Shown here: positions 58,274-64,000 of the stretch, one piece after another
Layout of the letters: every line of letters begins with the position of its first letter
Position numbering within the stretch: the stretch's first letter is position 1
Source: an uncultured bacterium
GTDB lineage: Bacteria; Patescibacteriota; Saccharimonadia; Saccharimonadales; Saccharimonadaceae
Direction of reading: 5' to 3'
Assembly: GCA_903821365.1 (NCBI GenBank)
Contig: CAIJKY010000011.1
Span: 1-64,000 of the forward strand
Length of the DNA stretch: 64,000 bases
Position numbers and translations under genes: made by a program
Notes under the pieces: model-generated
Told to the model about the DNA's origin: nothing
What the model saw: the letters and a program-made list of their open reading frames with translations, nothing else
The model's database searches: none

Positions 58274-58816
58274 ATGAACATCGAAACCATCAAACAGCTT
58301 GCGCGTGACACCACCCGACAATATAATCCTCAAGGTTTAGTACCTTTTCCTTTTGATGCGATTGTCGACTCGCGCGGTGATCTCGATATCTTTTATTCAA
58401 CTGCAACTTCGGATGATATTTCTGGTGCCATTTTTTTGCAAGACGACCGTTTTACCATTCTCATCAACAGCACCAAGCCGAATGTACGCCAATACTTTAC
58501 GATCGCGCATGAACTTGGGCACTATTTTATCCATCGTGAATGGCTTGTCGAAAACAGCAATAAAGGCTTTGTTGATTACTCTGACACGCTTGACGGCCAA
58601 GGCATGCTCCTTCGACCCGACGCGCCCGAGACCATGACAAGTGTTGATTTGCAAAAAGAGCGAGAAGCTAACAACTTCGCTGCCGAACTACTTATGCCCG
58701 AAAGTGAAGTCCGTCAGGTATGGGAGCTAACGCACGATATTGTTGAGTGCGCTAAAACCTTCCAAGTCTCTCGCGTTGCCATGGCGGTTAGATTAGAGCG
58801 ACTGGCATTACAGTAA
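58274..58816 (+). CDS. ImmA/IrrE-family metallopeptidase
   Basis: 180 residues. HELGH in FTIAHELGHYFIHRE is the zinc peptidase motif, followed by EREANNFAAELLMPE, the second conserved region of ImmA/IrrE (COG2856). Such peptidases cleave a repressor and are common near mobile elements. TATGAT ends about 9 nt before the ATG (leaderless). The next gene overlaps its stop by 1 nt. No XRE domain is fused to it. Confidence 0.92.
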   Translation: MNIETIKQLARDTTRQYNPQGLVPFPFDAIVDSRGDLDIFYSTATSDDISGAIFLQDDRFTILINSTKPNVRQYFTIAHELGHYFIHREWLVENSNKGFVDYSDTLDGQGMLLRPDAPETMTSVDLQKEREANNFAAELLMPESEVRQVWELTHDIVECAKTFQVSRVAMAVRLERLALQ

Positions 58817-59214
58817 TGAGCGGCACACCTGATAAACACACCGGCCTTAATGACCTTGAATCTGTTATCGCAACATTGCGCAGTGAAATTACTGATGCAT
58901 CGACACGATCACCTGATCGTCAGACGCCCGAGAGCATCGATGAGAAGAAACGTAAACTCAAGATTGAAAATGATAATGCCGAAAACAATCAGCAGCTCAA
59001 AGCCACGACGCTAGACCGACTGTTCATATTTTTAGGTATAGAGACAGTCATTATTTTCGTGATGGCGTTTTTCCAAGGATTCCGCCCAAGTGGTTTTGCG
59101 CTTGATGATTGGAGCTTTCGATTGATCGTATCGGCAACGCTCATACAAATCGCGACAATGCTGACGATTGCGGTACGACATTTGTTTCCGACGCCAAAGC
59201 ACAGCGATAAATAG
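58816..59214 (+). CDS. Two-pass membrane protein coupled to ImmA-like gene
   Basis: 132 residues. A soluble, charged first half is followed by two membrane segments (LFIFLGIETVIIFVMAFFQG and LIVSATLIQIATMLTIAV). Start codon overlaps the upstream stop (TAATG), so it is probably translated with the peptidase and may anchor or be cleaved by it. Function unknown. Confidence 0.65.
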   Translation: MSGTPDKHTGLNDLESVIATLRSEITDASTRSPDRQTPESIDEKKRKLKIENDNAENNQQLKATTLDRLFIFLGIETVIIFVMAFFQGFRPSGFALDDWSFRLIVSATLIQIATMLTIAVRHLFPTPKHSDK

Positions 59215-59287
59215 TTGTTTAATATTGACAAATGTGATATAATATATTGGTTCTGGAGCTTTTTAGTGCATAAAAGTAAGGTATTTT

Positions 59288-59431
59288 ATGGCTGAAAAGC
59301 AAGATAAGACTCACATCAATGATTTGAGAGATCTACCTGATGAAGGCGCATTTCTACCACCGCACCGCCCACTCGTAAAAGGTACGAAGCCCAAGCAGGA
59401 GCGCAATCCGCAGCGTAGACTGAACAAGTAA
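59288..59431 (+). CDS. Small basic protein, 47 aa
   Basis: 47 residues: MAEKQDKTHINDLRDLPDEG, then a proline- and lysine-rich end PHRPLVKGTKPKQERNPQRR. Promoter TTGACA with TATAAT close by at 59225-59243. A strong terminator follows. Unrecognised. Confidence 0.55.
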   Translation: MAEKQDKTHINDLRDLPDEGAFLPPHRPLVKGTKPKQERNPQRRLNK

Positions 59432-59464
59432 TGCAAGGCGCGCTAACGGCTCCAGAACACAATA

Positions 59465-59530
59465 GCCAGCGGCCCAGCCATGACGCCCACAAAGCGCTCT
59501 CGCTGGTGCCGCTGGCGTTCTTCTTTATAA
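59465..59530 (+). terminator. Terminator after the 47-aa gene
   Basis: GCCAGCGGC (59465-59473) pairs with GCCGCTGGC (59508-59516), extended by CCAGC...GCTGG inside, followed by GTTCTTCTTTAT. Confidence 0.65.
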
Positions 59531-59581
59531 CCGTGTTTTATCTGCGATGGTGTATGATAGTAACGAACTTTTTAAGAATAT

Positions 59582-60535
59582 ATGCAAACTTTTTGGAATC
59601 AACTCCCACCGGCTTTTTATGTGCTCGCGCCAATGGAAGGCGTTACTGATAACGTTTTTCGTAGCGTTGTTTCTCGTGCTGCGGCGCCAGATGTTTATTT
59701 TACAGAATTTGTTAACGCAGCCAGTTTTTGTAGTCCGAAGGGAATTCACTCGACACGTGGCCGTCTCGCGCTGAGTGACACGAAGGATGAACGCACAACA
59801 CCCGTTGTAGCGCAAATCTGGGGCACTAAACCAGAACAGTTTGCACAGATGGGCAAGGCACTCGCCGAAATGGGCTATGACGGAATTGATATCAACATGG
59901 GCTGCCCGGTGAAAGATGTCATCAAAACCGGCGCCTGCTCGGCTTTGATCAATACGCCCGACCTCGCCGGCGAACTGATTGCCGCAGCGAAAGAAAGCGG
60001 TTTGCCGGTGAGTGTAAAAACCCGCATTGGCTTTAAAGAACCGGCTATTGAGCAGTGGATTGGCTTTTTACTGCAGCAAGACTTGGCCGCCCTGACAGTT
60101 CATGCGCGCACCCAGCGTGAGATGAGCAAGGTACCAGCGCATTATGAGGCGTTTTCGGTAGTGACTGAATTGCGCGATCACCTCGCGCCAACGACGTTAA
60201 TCATTGGCAACGGTGATATTCTGGACCGCACACAAGGTGATGCTTTAATGCGTGAACATAATCTTGATGGCGCAATGATTGGGCGTGGTGTATTTAGTGA
60301 TCCTTATTGTTTTGAAAAGCTACCACAGCCACATGATCGTTCGGCGCTCATTGAACTTTTGCGTTACCATCTTGACGTTTTTGATCTCGCGGCAAGCGAA
60401 ATGCCACGCAAGTTTGATCCACTCAAGCGATTTTTTAAGATTTATATTCGTGAGTTTGACGGTGCAAGTGAGTTGCGCGATAAGTTAATGCATACGCGAA
60501 CGACGGCAGAAGCGCGGGCGATTCTCACAGAATAA
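59582..60535 (+). CDS. dus: tRNA-dihydrouridine synthase
   Basis: 317 residues, TIM barrel. YVLAPMEGVTDNVFRSVV is the N-terminal FMN motif, FVNAASFCSP follows, INMGCPVKDVIKTGACSAL holds the active-site cysteine, VKTRIGF and IGNGDILDRTQGD are further FMN-binding loops. It reduces uridine to dihydrouridine in tRNA. The DusB/DusC subgroup is not resolved. Weak AAGAAT before the ATG; TATGAT about 30 nt upstream. Confidence 0.93.
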   Translation: MQTFWNQLPPAFYVLAPMEGVTDNVFRSVVSRAAAPDVYFTEFVNAASFCSPKGIHSTRGRLALSDTKDERTTPVVAQIWGTKPEQFAQMGKALAEMGYDGIDINMGCPVKDVIKTGACSALINTPDLAGELIAAAKESGLPVSVKTRIGFKEPAIEQWIGFLLQQDLAALTVHARTQREMSKVPAHYEAFSVVTELRDHLAPTTLIIGNGDILDRTQGDALMREHNLDGAMIGRGVFSDPYCFEKLPQPHDRSALIELLRYHLDVFDLAASEMPRKFDPLKRFFKIYIREFDGASELRDKLMHTRTTAEARAILTE

Positions 60536-60599
60536 TTGACTCCTTAATTTTTTTATGCTATACAGGTAGTACGCTTCGACTACGCAAAGGAGAACGAAG
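60536..60599 (+). promoter_or_regulatory. Promoter and leader of the 59-aa GC-rich gene
   Basis: TTGACT (60536-60541), 17-bp spacer, TATACA (60559-60564). Leader with GTAGT...ACTAC hairpin, then AAAGGAG 7 nt before the ATG. TTGACT overlaps the stop of dus. Confidence 0.72.
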
Positions 60600-60779
60600 A
60601 TGGCGCTTGGTATGTCGTTCGATGCCGTCATTGGCCGAGTCACGGACAAGATGTCCCGGCTTGGTGCGGGCAACATCGATTCCAACGACAGGTACAAGCT
60701 CGAGCAGTTCGCCAGGCAGCAGGGCCCTCAGGGCAACCAGGCCAGGGAGCTGCTGAAGAAGGTCAACGGAGGTCGCTAG
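60600..60779 (+). CDS. Small GC-rich protein, 59 aa
   Basis: 59 residues, MALGMSFDAVIGRVTDKMSR at the start, a polar, basic C-terminus (EQFARQQGPQGNQARELLKK). GC-rich codons in contrast to dus. Good ribosome-binding site AAAGGAG. Two GC-rich hairpins follow. Function unknown; looks like a foreign single-gene unit with a local-type promoter. Confidence 0.65.
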   Translation: MALGMSFDAVIGRVTDKMSRLGAGNIDSNDRYKLEQFARQQGPQGNQARELLKKVNGGR

Positions 60780-60790
60780 CCCCACAGACG

Positions 60791-60878
60791 GGCATCGTGA
60801 GGGAGTAACCCCTCAAGCCCTCTCGATGCCTCAAGCCGTGGAGTGGCGACGACAACCCCGATAGTCGCCGCTCCACGG
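60791..60878 (+). terminator. Two tandem GC-rich hairpins after the 59-aa gene
   Basis: GGCATCGTGAGGG (60791-60803) with CCCTCTCGATGCC (60818-60830), one mismatch; CCGTGGAGTGGCGAC (60836-60850) with GTCGCCGCTCCACGG (60864-60878), one wobble over 15 bp. Confidence 0.7.
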
Positions 60879-60886
60879 TGAAGCTT

Positions 60887-61048
60887 GATGGAAGATGAAG
60901 CACAGCGCGTGTCACGCCTGTTGCTAGCGACGACAAATCTCACGGGGAGCGAGCGTCGTCGCACCTTCCATCGTCCCGCCGCCCGACCGAGAAATCGTGA
61001 CACCGGCCCCAACCAATAGGGTGTACACGAAAAACTCGGTCGGGCGGC
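60887..61048. ncRNA. Candidate structured RNA
   Basis: GATGGAAG (60887-60894) and CTTCCATC (60965-60972) enclose GCGACGAC (60927-60934) with GTCGTCGC (60955-60962), and a separate 14-bp perfect stem GCCGCCCGACCGAG (60978-60991) with CTCGGTCGGGCGGC (61035-61048) follows. The nested pairings are perfect and no protein is credible here. Strand and function unknown. Confidence 0.4.
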
Positions 61049-61075
61049 CTCAAAACCCGCTGTTTTAACAGCAAA

Positions 61076-61118
61076 ACCCACAGCACGCTAGAGCAATTAC
61101 TTGTTCGCGGCTGTGGGT
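61076..61118. terminator. Bidirectional terminator before the 61146 gene
   Basis: ACCCACAGC (61076-61084) and GCTGTGGGT (61110-61118). On the plus strand CGTTTT follows; on the minus strand TTTGCTGTTTT. It lies 28 nt beyond the stop of the gene at 61146. Confidence 0.8.
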
Positions 61119-61145
61119 CGTTTTAATTCTAGAGATTATTAAATG

Positions 61146-62123
61146 CTATTGAGCACCATCGGTCGTGTCACTGGCTTTATCAAGTTCGGCTTTTAGAGAT
61201 GTATCCGATGCCCTGAAGTACTGGACGAGCCATTTATTGTCGTCGTTTTTCTCGGTTATCTTCACATACTTAGTGCCGTCATCTGTTTTGATGCCATAGA
61301 CAAATACCGCATAGGATTCGCCGCCGCTGGAGGCTAAGGCGCTGTCAGTGACCGATTCTTCACCACGCAACAAAGGCGAAATTTCACGAAGCGCCGCAGT
61401 AAGCGAGGCCTTAGTAGTTACTTTTTTGAAATCGCTGGTCGCAAGTGCATATACAGCATCGGAGTCATCGGCTTGGATAGCATTCATAACTTGGTCGCTC
61501 ACGTTTTGTGCTTGGCGGGTAGCATTGCCAAAGAACGTAAGAAACAAGGTGACTGCAATAATTGCAATAACGACAAAACCAGCACCTGCAGCGATAAGTA
61601 TTTTAGCAACTTTTGGTAACCCTTTTTTACCAGCTGGCGCTGGAGCATACGCTGGTGTACCGAAAGTAGGTGCTGGCGAGAAAGGATCAACAGCGGGGGC
61701 AGAAGCGTACCCTTGATTCGCCATTGGGTTTGGCGTCGGGGCCGGAGCAGCAATCGGAGGCTGCGCTGGCTGTATTTGAGCAACCGGAGTTGGCTGCGGC
61801 GTAAATGGCTGCGGCTGGGGCAGCGGCTGAGCTGGTTGCGGTTGTGGCGATGCTAACGGTGTTGGCTGAGGCTGCGCAATAGGCGATGGCGTCAATGGCG
61901 CTTGTTGAGCGTCAGTGCGTGCTGGCGCGCTTACTGGCGCTGCAGCACGTGCAAATGCCTCAGAACCTACAAAAGGGGCAGTACCCTGTGTTTGCGCGCT
62001 TGCAACATGCTCTGGCGTCCATGGTTGTGGCGCGGGCGCTGGAGTAGACGCTTGCGACGGAGGCACTACGGGCTGCGGAGCAGGGGTAGGGTTTTGATTT
62101 TGGGTGTTCGGATCAGGATTCAT
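61146..62123 (-). CDS. Proline-rich single-pass membrane protein
   Basis: 325 residues. The first 170 are Pro/Gln/Ala-rich and disordered, then a basic GKKGLPK, a membrane helix ILIAAGAGFVVIAIIAVTLF, and a C-terminal domain of about 120 residues resembling DUF4878/NTF2-like domains (AIQADDSDAVYALATSDFKK). The N-terminus is probably cytoplasmic and the domain outside. TATACT lies 36 nt before the ATG, which has TAAGGAAAAAC upstream. Function unknown. Confidence 0.8.
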   Translation of the reverse strand: MNPDPNTQNQNPTPAPQPVVPPSQASTPAPAPQPWTPEHVASAQTQGTAPFVGSEAFARAAAPVSAPARTDAQQAPLTPSPIAQPQPTPLASPQPQPAQPLPQPQPFTPQPTPVAQIQPAQPPIAAPAPTPNPMANQGYASAPAVDPFSPAPTFGTPAYAPAPAGKKGLPKVAKILIAAGAGFVVIAIIAVTLFLTFFGNATRQAQNVSDQVMNAIQADDSDAVYALATSDFKKVTTKASLTAALREISPLLRGEESVTDSALASSGGESYAVFVYGIKTDDGTKYVKITEKNDDNKWLVQYFRASDTSLKAELDKASDTTDGAQ

Positions 62124-62183
62124 GTTTTTCCTTACTACTAGTATGTAGCAAGTATATCATGTCTAGCTTAAGCACTATGTCAG

Positions 62184-63281
62184 TTACGCGCGTGAAGTCC
62201 GTGAGTGAATTCGAGAGCGTAAACGGCTACGTAGTTGTAGGCCACGTAAAAATTGGAGCCGTTGGTTACGCGTTTTTGATGCACGGTAAAAAACTGGTTG
62301 GTCACCAGAAGTTAAGGTACCTGCAGTTGCCAATGTGCGAATCAGAAAATCAACAAGCGCTTTTTGATGGGCTAGCCGACGATCAAGCCCTTGGCTTGCT
62401 GCGTATTTTGCGACCTCATCGGCATACATGCGACCGACCCAGAGATCAACCACAAAAGCCTGAGCAGTACTCAAAATGCCACGCTCCTGAAGAATGGCAT
62501 TGAATTCTCGTTGATGGAATGTCTGGCCGGCAACATCATTGATCACCACGAAATCTTCGAGATGATCATCACGAAGCTGTTTGATAACCGCTCCCGAAGC
62601 CTCGAGCAACTGTAACGTTTTTACACCGGCAGCATCGACAAAGTAATGGTCTGCGTTATCAACCGCCGCTTGGTAGACGGCAAAAACGGCATCGATTGCC
62701 TGGCGATAACTGGGTGCTTCGCTACCCAAAACGATAGCAAGCACTCGTTCGATATCTTCACGGAAAATAAGTGCATTATGAGTAATTTCAGGGTACTTAT
62801 CGATAGCGCCGCACCCACAATTGTCACCCTTGGCATGATTATCAGTATGGCCACCGTGCGTGTAATGTAGCTTCTTCATTAACTGCGCAGTTGTTTCACG
62901 GTCACCTAAAATCGTAGCATCAGCAAGCATATCACCCCACACGGCCGAACGCATCATGCTTGCGAATGCCACTAGTCCGCCACCAAATACCTTGGCTCGC
63001 AAAAGTGAGCGTTTGTGTGACACTTTTTGGCCGCCTTTAACGCTATAAATAACCTGCGCCTCGCGACCGTCACCGCAGCCATTATCACGAGCTTCACTAT
63101 CTACTTTTTTAAACACACGTGAGTCATTTTCGATGATTTCAGCACCAACGATTAGCGCACCATGGCCAATTGCACCGGCACCAAGCTGTTGAGCAACGGC
63201 AATCGAACCGCTCCCAAAGCCAAAGCCTTGAGGATATAGTAAAGAAACATTATTATGCGTCGAGAGAGTATTTTTACTCAT
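62184..63281 (-). CDS. Conserved protein with His/Cys motif, possibly cadmium-type carbonic-anhydrase-like
   Basis: 365 residues from MSKNTLSTHNNVSL, start supported by AAGGG 6 nt upstream. HTDNHAKGDNCGCGAIDKYP (around residue 150) has a Cys/His cluster like a zinc or cadmium site, and the same segment resembles CDCA-type carbonic anhydrases; I would not rely on that name. No signal peptide. The last 35 residues (KTRNQRLQFLRGLQLRSRLR and onward) are strongly basic. Confidence 0.65.
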   Translation of the reverse strand: MSKNTLSTHNNVSLLYPQGFGFGSGSIAVAQQLGAGAIGHGALIVGAEIIENDSRVFKKVDSEARDNGCGDGREAQVIYSVKGGQKVSHKRSLLRAKVFGGGLVAFASMMRSAVWGDMLADATILGDRETTAQLMKKLHYTHGGHTDNHAKGDNCGCGAIDKYPEITHNALIFREDIERVLAIVLGSEAPSYRQAIDAVFAVYQAAVDNADHYFVDAAGVKTLQLLEASGAVIKQLRDDHLEDFVVINDVAGQTFHQREFNAILQERGILSTAQAFVVDLWVGRMYADEVAKYAASQGLDRRLAHQKALVDFLIRTLATAGTLTSGDQPVFYRASKTRNQRLQFLRGLQLRSRLRSRIHSRTSRA

Positions 63282-63350
63282 AAGAGCCCTTGATTGAGGT
63301 AAATAACTCTGCTTATTGTACACATATAGAATAGTTGTGCAAGCGGATGC

Positions 63351-63384
63351 GGCACCCGGTGATCAACGCTGATCGCCGGGTGCC
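63351..63384 (-). terminator. Hairpin after the GC-rich gene at the window end
   Basis: GGCACCCGGTGATCA (63351-63365) pairs with TGATCGCCGGGTGCC (63370-63384), 15 bp with one wobble, 10 nt beyond the stop at 63394. Same style as the other GC-rich genes. Confidence 0.75.
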
Positions 63385-63393
63385 GTCCACTCC

Positions 63394-63996
63394 TTACACG
63401 CTCGCCAGGCGGTCGATGCGGTCGATGTTGAGCACGAAGTCGTCACTCGACAGTTGTGCGCTCGCCACGACTGCGAGGCCGAATAGCCGCGCTACAAGCG
63501 CCGCGTGACGCGCCTTCGATTGGACATCCGTCATGCGGATTGCGTTCATGCCCGCCATCCACTCGTTGATGATCGGTGGCTGCCCACCAATCGCTTTTCC
63601 AAGCCAGTCGTGCGCCACGAAAATCCGTGGTAGCTGATTATACAGCACCATGCCCACGAGCGGGGCTCTGGTGGTCTGGTCGCAGTATAAGCCCTCGATG
63701 CAGTGCTCTTCTTCAAGCGGGCTGAAGTCGAGCGGCACGTAGTCGGATGGCATATGCCGAGCCCAGGTAGCGAGTGCTTGGCGTGACGCGACATCCAGTG
63801 GAAACACGGGGTGCAGGCGGTCGTAGAGCCGGTAGAGTGGCGCGTCGGGGTCGACCATCAGCTGCAAGGCCGATCGCCACTCGCGTAGCGCTACGCAGTC
63901 GTCATGCAGGTGCAGTTCGAAGCCGAGACTTGACAGCTCGTAGACTGCAGCGATGAAGTCGTCACAGCCGGTCACCGCGTTATGCATCAACGCCAA
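63394..63996 (-). CDS. GC-rich hypothetical protein, 5' end may lie outside the window
   Basis: About 200 residues in this window, unrecognised, with ALATWARHMPSDYVPLDFSP and MVLYNQLPRIFVAHDWLG. A start at TTG 63996 or ATG 63987 is possible, but the frame stays open to the last base, so the gene may begin beyond. GC-rich and with a GC-rich terminator, like the other foreign genes. Confidence 0.6.
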   Translation of the reverse strand: MALMHNAVTGCDDFIAAVYELSSLGFELHLHDDCVALREWRSALQLMVDPDAPLYRLYDRLHPVFPLDVASRQALATWARHMPSDYVPLDFSPLEEEHCIEGLYCDQTTRAPLVGMVLYNQLPRIFVAHDWLGKAIGGQPPIINEWMAGMNAIRMTDVQSKARHAALVARLFGLAVVASAQLSSDDFVLNIDRIDRLASV

Positions 63997-64000
63997 CGTC

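Noticed and set aside
60776-61081. 101-codon open frame on the minus strand
   Set aside because: It runs through several perfect hairpins, has no ribosome-binding site and codes an implausible Arg-rich protein; the RNA structure explains the stretch better.

Overview
The window looks like a chromosome segment of a Candidatus Patescibacteria (CPR) bacterium, most likely Ca. Saccharibacteria (TM7). There is no rRNA here, so this is inferred from gene content: pared-down dnaX, dnaB, recR, ybaB/ebfC and cysS; several conserved proteins of the kind seen in CPR genomes; AT-moderate coding; TGA used as a normal stop. Most genes have no Shine-Dalgarno sequence. Instead a -10-like box (TACAAT, TATACT or TATAAT) sits about 6-13 nt before the start codon, so leaderless transcription appears to be the default.

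Layout. 0-13 kb is a dense core: a conserved CPR protein, dnaX, dnaB, a GT39-like membrane protein, ybaB, recR, a DHH phosphoesterase, cysS, an AI-2E permease, a tiny GlsB-like membrane protein, an FAD-linked oxidase and a large membrane protein. 13-30 kb is accessory: two small unknown genes with strong terminators, an FMN reductase/HxlR pair with a clear operator, a secreted GH113-type hydrolase with Pro-Thr linkers, a P-type ATPase facing a PIG-L deacetylase/membrane fusion across one shared palindromic promoter, small metabolic enzymes, tiny membrane proteins, an SRPBCC/ArsR pair and a 2H phosphoesterase. 30-38 kb has tRNA-Gln, sucCD, a Nudix gene, an RNA m5U methyltransferase, a DrrAB-type ABC exporter with a TetR gene, and a lipoprotein gene.

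The main discovery is two related cargo-carrying transposons of IS1595 type. Element 1 (38037-49831, about 11.8 kb) has perfect 25-bp terminal inverted repeats and a perfect 8-bp target duplication (TAATAAAT). Element 2 (50428-54078, about 3.65 kb) has 23-bp imperfect inverted repeats and a perfect 8-bp duplication (TCAGAAAA). Both start with the same core: an inverted repeat that supplies a -35 box for the transposase promoter, the transposase, a structured leader, a Replic_Relax-like winged-helix protein, and a pair of hairpins that meet convergent cargo. Element 1 carries an RloC/AAA_13-like ATPase (putative anti-phage anticodon nuclease), a GC-rich DUF3182-like/unknown gene pair, a hydrolase, a VirD4/DUF87-type coupling ATPase, an XRE regulator with operators, and a RadC-like protein. 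Element 2 carries a tyrosyl-tRNA synthetase.

A second theme is GC-rich, foreign-looking genes scattered singly or in pairs (35139-35690, 37635-37985, 42466-44714, 54212-54721, 60600-60779, 63394 to the end). Each is followed by a long GC-rich hairpin and, where the promoter can be read, has an AT-rich one. They may come from actinobacterial hosts or their phages. 54-64 kb otherwise holds a UvrD-like helicase/nuclease, an ImmA/IrrE peptidase pair, a tRNA-dihydrouridine synthase, a structured non-coding stretch, a proline-rich membrane protein and a Cys/His-motif protein.
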